Under the pieces are notes generated by a model. It made no database searches. It had not been told where the DNA came from and saw only the letters and a program-made list of their open reading frames with translations. Made by a program: the position numbers and the translations under genes. Positions 42,798-48,853 of a DNA stretch of 48,853 nucleotides are shown here, piece by piece (within the stretch, counting starts at the first letter, position 1; each line of letters starts with the position of its first letter). The stretch is from Hyphomicrobiaceae bacterium (GTDB lineage Bacteria > Pseudomonadota > Alphaproteobacteria > Rhizobiales > Hyphomicrobiaceae). Where the stretch lies: NCBI GenBank assembly GCA_022844275.1, contig JALHMB010000016.1, forward strand, positions 1 to 48,853, read 5' to 3'.

Positions 42798-45029
42798 ATG
42801 TCCATCTTCGAAGCCATGGAGCGGCTGGCGGGTGCGGCATTGCTCGCTCTGGCGCCTGCGGCTGGCGTTACCGTTCCGGCCGATCACCGCAGCCGTGGCC
42901 CGGGCGTCGTCGCCCTGTTGCGCGGCCGCGGTGCCGGCGACCTCGTCGATGGCTATGTCGGCGAGTTGACGCGTGAAATCTGGGTCGGAGCCGAGACGCG
43001 CAGCCTTCCGCAGGAGGCTCTCGAGCGGCACTTCGCGGATCTCGCTGAGATAATATCCGGCTATGACATCGACGAGGCGTGCCTCGATGGTGCGCTGTCG
43101 GCGTCGGCAGGTGGCGACCGTGGGCGGCGCATCGCCGTCGATCTCTTTCTCAAGGCGCGCGCGGATGGCGCACTGGATGCGCGCAAGCTTTCCGACGACG
43201 TCGCTATGTTCGTGCTCGAGCGCAGCTTTGCCCGGCTTGTCCGCGAGCGCCAGCGGATCATGTCTCTGGCGCCGATGTTGAATGAGTTCGTGGGTGCGCG
43301 AGCAGCGTCCGCACCGCAGCCACAGCCCGAACCGCCCCGCGCGCCCGTCGAAGCAACGCCACAGGCAGCCTTCGCACCTCAGCCAGTAGCGCCCCTGCAG
43401 ACGGCACCAGTGCTCCGGCCTGCCGCGCCGATGCCGACTGAAGTGGAAGAGCGCGCCCGAATCCGCGCTCAATACGACGTTTCGGAGGCGGCGGAAGCGC
43501 GCCTCATGACCCTCATCGAGGGGCAGGGTGCAAGCGGTGCGTCGCGCATCGCGCGCCTCGAATCGATTGCGCGCTGGCTCCAGGAAGCCCGCGCGCAGCT
43601 CATGCGCCCGACCAACGACGATGGCGACCTGCGCAAGCTCAAGATGCGCGCCGCCGATGCGCTCGCCGCGGGCGACCTCGCCCTCGCCATGGAGACGCTG
43701 AAGCAAATACGCCGTGCGCTCCGCGATGGGCGTCGCCGCATCGAGGCGCGTCTCGAGGATGAGGTTGCGGCTCTCAAAGCCCAGATGACCGAGGAAGCGC
43801 GTGCGGCAGCCAGGCTCGCGGAACTCGCCTTTGCGCGGCGCGACTACCTCGCAGCTGCGGATCTTTTTATCGAGGCGGCGGATTGCCTGCCGAAGAGCGC
43901 GCGCGAAGAAGCTTGGCGTTATCATCTGGCGCGTGCCGACGCTCTCCTGCGCAGAGGCGAAGAGGAGGGCGACGACGACGCACTTGGCGAAGCGCTCGCC
44001 GGCTACGGCGGGGTGCTGAAGCTGCTTGCTGATGGATCGAATGCGCACGGCGCTGCGCGCGCCAATATCGGCCTCGGACGTGCGCTGCACCGGCAAGCCG
44101 AAGCTGCGGCCGGCATCGGCCGCCTGGCGGATGCGATCGCGGCCTTCCGCAAGGCTCTGACGCTGGTTTCGGCTGATGACGCCGTGCTGTGGTGTGAAGC
44201 CCAGGGCGCTCTCGCGCGCAGTCTCATGCTCTCCGGCCAGCGCGCCCGGCAGATGCCTCCCATCCGCGAGGCCGTGGAGGCTTATCGCACGGCACTGTCG
44301 ACCGCAACGGATGAAGTGGCGATGCAGAGCCGGCTCGAATTCAATCTCGGGCTCGGCTCGGCCCTGCTGGAGCTTGCCGAGTTCGACAAGTCACCGGATG
44401 TAGTCGAGGGCGCCGCTGCGGCCTACAAGGACGCCCTGGCCTCGCTGTCGCGGGATGAGGCGCCGGCAGCATGGGCCGAGGCGAGCTTCAATCTCGGCAG
44501 CGCCCTGCTGGCGCGTGCCGAAATGCGCGGCGAATCCGGGCCTGATGCCGAGCGTCTGGTGGCAGCCGTCGCAGCACTGAGTGGTGCAGCGGATGCAATG
44601 TCGCCCGAGCGCGATGGTGAGATCTGGGTCAATGCCAGCCTTACGCTCGCCGATGCGCTGGCAGCCTTGGCCGAGACCGAGCGGCCACCTCTAGGCCGCC
44701 TCCGTCAGGCCATCGCGGCCTATCGGCGAGTGCTCGAGGTGGTTAATCGTGCGGCGACGCCGATTACATGGGCGACGGCGAGCATGAACCTCGGCTCGGC
44801 GCTGATCCGGCTTGGCGAGCAGGAGGACAAGCGTAACAACTGGCTTGCGGCCGCTGGTGCCATGGTTCCCGCCCTCGAGATCTTCGAGGCGGAAGGCGCG
44901 ACGGCCCACGCCGATCTCGCGCGCCGCACGCTGAAGCGCTTCCATGAGGAGTGGGTCGGCCTGCTCGCGCCTCAGCCGACAGGCCCGGTAGCACCGCCCG
45001 CCACGTCTCACCTTCAGCAAGTTGGCTGA
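42798..45029 (+). CDS. Large TPR protein of unknown function
   Basis: A 743-residue cytoplasmic-looking protein (no signal peptide) that I cannot name. Residues 1-175 form an all-helical N-terminal domain (LLRGRGAGDLVDGYVGELTR, then DARKLSDDVAMFVLERSFAR). Residues 178-230 are a Pro/Ala-rich linker. Residues 290-350 are a coiled coil, with Ala-Leu-Glu runs in LKQIRRALRDGRRRIEARLE. From about 355 to 720 there are at least seven TPR units, such as ARANIGLGRALHRQAEAAAG, FNLGLGSALLELAEFDKSPD and ASFNLGSALLARAEMRGESG. The ATG at 42798 follows GGAGGCGGGG. Possible roles include a scaffold or signalling adaptor. It sits alone between anmK and the aldolase gene. Confidence 0.78.
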   Translation: MSIFEAMERLAGAALLALAPAAGVTVPADHRSRGPGVVALLRGRGAGDLVDGYVGELTREIWVGAETRSLPQEALERHFADLAEIISGYDIDEACLDGALSASAGGDRGRRIAVDLFLKARADGALDARKLSDDVAMFVLERSFARLVRERQRIMSLAPMLNEFVGARAASAPQPQPEPPRAPVEATPQAAFAPQPVAPLQTAPVLRPAAPMPTEVEERARIRAQYDVSEAAEARLMTLIEGQGASGASRIARLESIARWLQEARAQLMRPTNDDGDLRKLKMRAADALAAGDLALAMETLKQIRRALRDGRRRIEARLEDEVAALKAQMTEEARAAARLAELAFARRDYLAAADLFIEAADCLPKSAREEAWRYHLARADALLRRGEEEGDDDALGEALAGYGGVLKLLADGSNAHGAARANIGLGRALHRQAEAAAGIGRLADAIAAFRKALTLVSADDAVLWCEAQGALARSLMLSGQRARQMPPIREAVEAYRTALSTATDEVAMQSRLEFNLGLGSALLELAEFDKSPDVVEGAAAAYKDALASLSRDEAPAAWAEASFNLGSALLARAEMRGESGPDAERLVAAVAALSGAADAMSPERDGEIWVNASLTLADALAALAETERPPLGRLRQAIAAYRRVLEVVNRAATPITWATASMNLGSALIRLGEQEDKRNNWLAAAGAMVPALEIFEAEGATAHADLARRTLKRFHEEWVGLLAPQPTGPVAPPATSHLQQVG

Positions 45030-45149
45030 GGGGCAACCTTCCTTTTGCCGATGGGTTCTTCTATCAGGCGTCGCGTATAGTATCCGCGCGGCGGCCTGCG
45101 CTCGTCCGCGATTGTCCGTGCTGTCAGATCATCCGACCAAGGAAAGCCG

Positions 45150-46217
45150 ATGTCCCGAATTTCACTGCGCCAGTTGCTTGATCACGCCGCCGAGCATAGC
45201 TACGGCGTCCCTGCCTTCAACATCAACAACATGGAGCAGGCGCTCGCCATCATGGAGGCGGCGAACGCCGTCGACGCGCCCGTGATCATCCAGGCAAGCC
45301 GGGGTGCGCGATCCTACGCAAACGACATCATGCTCCGGCATATGATGGATGCCGTCACAGAGATCTACCCGCACATTCCCGTCTGCGTGCATCTCGATCA
45401 CGGCAACGAGCCCGCCACCTGCATGACGGCGATCCAGGCCGGCTTCACGTCCGTGATGATGGATGGGTCGCTGAAGGCGGACGGCAAGAGCCCAGCCGAC
45501 TGGGACTACAACGTCCGTGTCACCAGGGCAGTGTCCGACATGGCCCATCTCGGCGGCATTTCGGTTGAGGGTGAGCTAGGTGTGCTGGGGTCTCTCGAGA
45601 CGGGCATGGGCGACAAGGAGGACGGTCATGGTGCCGAGGGCAAGCTCAGCCACGATCAGCTTCTGACGAACCCGGATGAGGCCGTTAAGTTCGTCAAGGA
45701 GACGAAGGTCGATGCGCTCGCCATCGCCATGGGTACGAGCCACGGCGCCTACAAGTTCAGCCGCAAGCCCGATGGCGATATCCTCGCGATGCATGTGATC
45801 GAGGAGATTCATCGCAAGCTGCCGAGCATGCATCTGGTCATGCACGGCTCGTCGTCGGTGCCGCAGGAACTGCAGGAGATCATCAACAAGTACGGCGGGA
45901 AAATGCCGCAGACGTGGGGCGTGCCCGTCGCCGAGATCCAGCGCGGCATCAAGAACGGCGTTCGCAAGATCAACATCGATACCGACAATCGGATGGCGAT
46001 GACCGGTCAAATCCGCAAGGTGTTTCACGAGGCGCCGGGCGAATTCGACCCACGCAAGTATCTGAAGCCCGCTATGGAAGCGATGACCAAGCTCTGCAAG
46101 CAGCGCCTGGAGGAGTTCAGCACCGCGGGTCAGGCTTCGAAGATCAAGAAAGTGCTGACGCTCGCCGAGATGGCCAAGCGGTACGCGAGTGGGGAGCTCG
46201 ATCCGAAGTTTGCCTGA
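45150..46217 (+). CDS. fba: Class II fructose-bisphosphate aldolase
   Basis: Reversibly splits fructose-1,6-bisphosphate in glycolysis, gluconeogenesis or the Calvin cycle. The 355-residue zinc enzyme has the metal ligands in [14 protein letters not shown], the acidic loop [34 protein letters not shown] and [14 protein letters not shown]. The substrate-phosphate strand is [12 protein letters not shown]. The Calvin-type (CbbA-like) subgroup is favoured by this length. The ATG at 45150 follows AAGGAAA. A -10-like TATAGT stands at 45076-45081 without a convincing -35. It is followed by a 291-base regulatory region before glnB. Confidence 0.96.
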   Translation: MSRISLRQLLDHAAEHSYGVPAFNINNMEQALAIMEAANAVDAPVIIQASRGARSYANDIMLRHMMDAVTEIYPHIPVCVHLDHGNEPATCMTAIQAGFTSVMMDGSLKADGKSPADWDYNVRVTRAVSDMAHLGGISVEGELGVLGSLETGMGDKEDGHGAEGKLSHDQLLTNPDEAVKFVKETKVDALAIAMGTSHGAYKFSRKPDGDILAMHVIEEIHRKLPSMHLVMHGSSSVPQELQEIINKYGGKMPQTWGVPVAEIQRGIKNGVRKINIDTDNRMAMTGQIRKVFHEAPGEFDPRKYLKPAMEAMTKLCKQRLEEFSTAGQASKIKKVLTLAEMAKRYASGELDPKFA

Positions 46218-46358
46218 CGTGGGCGTTGGTCTAAGGATGGGACATGCCGGAGCGAGGCAGGCTAACTCCCGAACAGCGGCCGCGGCTCGGCTCCCAACCT
46301 AGCCGTCCTGCCCATTTTCCGAGCACATTGCCTATTCTTAAGGCCGGACTTGCTCTAA

Positions 46359-46847
<489 letters not shown>

Positions 46848-46866
46848 CGTTCCTGCCCAATTTCAG

Positions 46867-46894
46867 TCCTCGCCCGACACGGTGTCCGCGAGGA
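46867..46894 (+). promoter_or_regulatory. Hairpin in the glnB-glnA spacer
   Basis: TCCTCGC (46867-46873) pairs with GCGAGGA (46888-46894), and inside it GACAC/GTGTC (46876-46886) extends the stem. It is followed by TTGCCTTTCCC, not a full T run. It could be a partial terminator or mRNA-processing site that sets different glnB and glnA levels. Confidence 0.45.
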
Positions 46895-46946
46895 TTGCCT
46901 TTCCCGCCTTACACACTCCGCCAATCACAAACTGGGGAAACTTAGC

Positions 46947-48359
46947 ATGTCCAAGACCGCTGCCGATGTGATCAAGACGATCAAGGACAAGGAGATCAAA
47001 TTCCTTGACCTGCGGTTCACCGACACCAAAGGCAAGATGCAGCACGTCACCGCCGACGCCTCCTGCGTCGACGATGCCATGTTCGCCGACGGCTATGCCT
47101 TCGACGGATCCTCGATCGCCGGCTGGAAGGGCATCGAGGCTTCTGACATGACGCTGATGCTCGATCCCGCCTCGGCGCACATGGATCCGTTCTTTGCGCA
47201 GAGCACGATGGCCATCTTCTGCGACGTCATCGAGCCGTCGACGGGCGAGCTTTACGAGCGCGACCCGCGCGGCATCGCCAAGAAGGCCGAAGCCTACATG
47301 AAGAGCACGGGCGTGGGCGACGCCATCTACTTCGGCCCCGAGGCCGAGTTCTTCGTGTTCGACGACGTCCGCTTCACGTCCGATCCATACAATACCGGTT
47401 TTGTCCTCGACGGCTCGGAGCTGCCCTCCAACATGGGCACCAAATACGAGACGGGCAACCTCGGCCACCGTCCGCGCACGAAGGGCGGTTATTTCCCGGT
47501 ACCGCCGATCGACAGCGCCCAGGATATGCGCTCCGAGATGCTCTCGGTGATGGCGGAAATGGGCGTCGTCGTAGAGAAGCACCACCACGAGGTCGCTTCC
47601 GGCCAGCATGAACTCGGCATCAAGTTCGGCCCAATGATCACGATGGCCGACCACATGCAGATCTACAAGTACGTGATCCATCAGGTCGCGCAGGCCTACG
47701 GCAAGACGGCGACGTTCATGCCGAAGCCCATTTACGGCGACAACGGTTCGGGCATGCACTGCCACCAGTCGATCTGGAACGGCAGCACGCCGACGTTCGC
47801 CGGCAACAAGTACGCCGATCTCTCGGACACTTGCCTCAGCTATATCGCTGGCATCCTGAAGCACGCCAAGGCCATCAACGCCTTCACGAACCCGTCGACC
47901 AACTCCTACAAGCGTCTGGTCCCAGGCTACGAGGCGCCGGTTCTGCTCGCCTACTCGGCGCGCAACCGCTCGGCCTCCTGCCGCATCCCGCACGTGACGA
48001 ACCCGAAGGCGAAGCGCGTCGAGGTCCGCTTCCCGGATCCGGCCGCCAATCCGTACCTCGCGTTCGCCGCGATGCTGATGGCCGGCCTGGACGGCATCCA
48101 GAGCAAGCTCCACCCTGGCGATGCCATGGACAAGAATCTCTACGACCTGCCGCCGGCCGAGCTCGCGAAGATTCCGACCGTTTGCGGCTCGCTGCGCGAA
48201 GCCATGATGAGCCTCGATGCCGATCGCGGCTTCCTCAAGATGGGCGGCGTGTTCAGCGACGACATGATCGACGCCTATATCGAGCTGAAGATGGCCGAGG
48301 TAGAGCGCATGGAAATGACGCCGCATCCGGTCGAGTTCGACATGTACTACTCGGTCTAA
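46947..48359 (+). CDS. glnA: Glutamine synthetase type I
   Basis: Makes glutamine from glutamate and ammonia with ATP; it is the main ammonia-assimilating enzyme and forms a dodecamer. The 470-residue GSI-beta-type protein has the early [20 protein letters not shown], the metal and ATP ligands in [14 protein letters not shown] and [20 protein letters not shown], and [19 protein letters not shown]. It also has [11 protein letters not shown] and the adenylylation site Tyr399 in [11 protein letters not shown], the target of GlnE. The ATG at 46947 follows GGGGAAA. A double hairpin terminator stands at 48381-48440. Confidence 0.99.
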   Translation: MSKTAADVIKTIKDKEIKFLDLRFTDTKGKMQHVTADASCVDDAMFADGYAFDGSSIAGWKGIEASDMTLMLDPASAHMDPFFAQSTMAIFCDVIEPSTGELYERDPRGIAKKAEAYMKSTGVGDAIYFGPEAEFFVFDDVRFTSDPYNTGFVLDGSELPSNMGTKYETGNLGHRPRTKGGYFPVPPIDSAQDMRSEMLSVMAEMGVVVEKHHHEVASGQHELGIKFGPMITMADHMQIYKYVIHQVAQAYGKTATFMPKPIYGDNGSGMHCHQSIWNGSTPTFAGNKYADLSDTCLSYIAGILKHAKAINAFTNPSTNSYKRLVPGYEAPVLLAYSARNRSASCRIPHVTNPKAKRVEVRFPDPAANPYLAFAAMLMAGLDGIQSKLHPGDAMDKNLYDLPPAELAKIPTVCGSLREAMMSLDADRGFLKMGGVFSDDMIDAYIELKMAEVERMEMTPHPVEFDMYYSV

Positions 48360-48380
48360 TACGAGGCGCCTCGGGGGGAC

Positions 48381-48440
48381 GGGCCTGGCGACAGGCCCAA
48401 CGAGGGGGGCCGGACCATCGAGGTCCGGCCCAATTATTTT
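48381..48440 (+). terminator. Tandem hairpin terminator after glnA
   Basis: A first hairpin pairs GGGCCT (48381-48386) with 48393-48398. A second, GGGCCGGACC (48407-48416) with 48422-48431, is perfect over ten bases with a five-base loop and is followed by AATTATTTT. The second one is a good Rho-independent terminator for the glnBA unit. Confidence 0.8.
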
Positions 48441-48703
48441 GGGCGATTTCGAAGTGTGGCGTGGTGCACCCGCCGCCTCCACGCGCATTGCGCTTATGCG
48501 CCACGCGCGATCATGTCCCGCTCACCTGCGGGAGCCTGCGCCGCCTCCTGTGACTGCCTGCGCTCGATCCCGCGGCTGCTCGGCCCAGGTGGTCGGAAGT
48601 TCTTCGCTGCGGGTTGAATTGTTTGAGGTAGATGTTTGCCCTTCGGCGATCGACCTGTTACAAGGCCGGCGGCTTGCGGGGCGCACATCGCTCTGCTGCC
48701 CGC
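48441..48703 (+). promoter_or_regulatory. Spacer upstream of tRNA-Glu with a weak candidate promoter
   Basis: No gene is seen in these 263 bases. TTGCCC (48637-48642) and TTACAA (48659-48664) with a 16-base spacer might be the tRNA promoter, giving a leader of about 33 bases. The match is modest. An A/T-richer patch (48610-48645) agrees with this location. Confidence 0.3.
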
Positions 48704-48778
48704 GCTCCCTTCGTCTATCGGTTAGGACGTCAGATTTTCAATCTGAAAAGACGGGTTCGACTCCCGTAGGGAGCGCCA
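48704..48778 (+). tRNA. tRNA-Glu (anticodon UUC)
   Basis: A full cloverleaf is visible: the acceptor stem GCTCCCT pairs exactly with AGGGAGC, and the D arm has the GGTTAGGAC loop. The anticodon stem TCAGA/TCTGA encloses TTTTCAA with anticodon TTC. The T arm GACGGGTTCGACTCCCGT contains the TTCGA loop. The discriminator G and the CCA end are encoded (48775-48778). It reads GAA/GAG codons. Only 75 bases follow in the window, with no gene seen. Confidence 0.97.
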
Positions 48779-48853
48779 TAAAATCAATAACTTAGCTCGT
48801 TTTCTATAGCGATCAGGTCGCCTCGCCAGATGAGATTATCCGGCGCCGCGTCG

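Noticed and set aside
42678-44096. 472-codon minus-strand frame opposite the TPR gene
   Set aside because: The plus strand has repeated TPR units and a good Shine-Dalgarno; the opposite frame is Arg-rich without any motif.
46863-48488. 541-codon open frame on the minus strand opposite glnA
   Set aside because: The plus strand encodes full-length glutamine synthetase with all motifs. The antisense frame is open because of high GC at third positions and shows no family resemblance.
48704-48853. tRNA-Glu 3' end as an integration site of a mobile element
   Set aside because: No integrase gene or repeat of the tRNA end is visible; the window ends 75 bases later, so there is no evidence either way.

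Overview
This is a high-GC, gene-dense chromosomal stretch from an alphaproteobacterium, most likely Hyphomicrobiales (Rhizobiales). The evidence is the neighbourhood rnd - lptCA - lptB - rpoN, the set degP - response regulator - histidine kinase - glnE, a glnB-glnA pair behind a sigma-54 promoter, and small DUF465 and DUF1127 proteins. A Hyphomicrobiaceae-like organism would fit, but genus cannot be read from sequence alone. There are no rRNA genes, CRISPR arrays, recognisable insertion sequences or prophage genes. One tRNA-Glu lies at the right edge.

Layout. 1-5173 (minus): partial rpoN, lptB, a fused lptC-lptA gene with two OstA domains, and a short RNase D. 5369-6389: a DUF465 protein with a clear terminator, converging on a HAD hydrolase. 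6513-9432 (minus): a stress-signalling cassette of EF-hand exported protein, ECF sigma factor, putative membrane anti-sigma factor and CnrX/Spy-like periplasmic sensor. 9529-16367 (minus): DegP, OmpR-type regulator, histidine kinase and GlnE. 16491-20402 (plus): exported trypsin-like protease with a peptidoglycan-binding domain, TPR protein, FMN reductase, PyrF and a DUF4242 protein. 20461-22312: a G/C-rich inverted-repeat element followed by a two-gene cassette of visibly lower GC that I could not assign to a known system; this is the best candidate for something undescribed. 22334-27746 (minus): hrcA, grpE, dnaK, dnaJ. 27938-33302: pirin, L,D-transpeptidase, thiolase, PRC-barrel protein, and a one-cysteine Bcp peroxiredoxin. 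33678-45029: large AsmA/DUF3971 envelope protein, GlxA-type regulator divergent from a methyltransferase, DUF1127, tyrS, anmK, and a 743-residue TPR protein of unknown role. 45150-48778: class II fructose-bisphosphate aldolase, glnB, glnA, tRNA-Glu.

Themes. Nitrogen control is represented at three separate places: the sigma factor RpoN at the left edge, GlnE in the middle, and its partners GlnB (Tyr51) and GlnA (Tyr399) at the right edge, with a well-matched -24/-12 promoter upstream of glnB. Envelope maintenance is the other theme: Lpt transport, DegP, an ECF stress circuit, L,D-transpeptidase, anhydro-muramate recycling (AnmK), the DUF3971 protein and the PRC-barrel protein. The protein-folding block carries HrcA but no CIRCE operator that I can see in the window; instead dnaK and the pirin gene show promoters resembling the alphaproteobacterial RpoH consensus.

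Limits: names come from motif and family recognition by eye. Start codons were chosen from Shine-Dalgarno quality and family length; promoters are consensus matches only.
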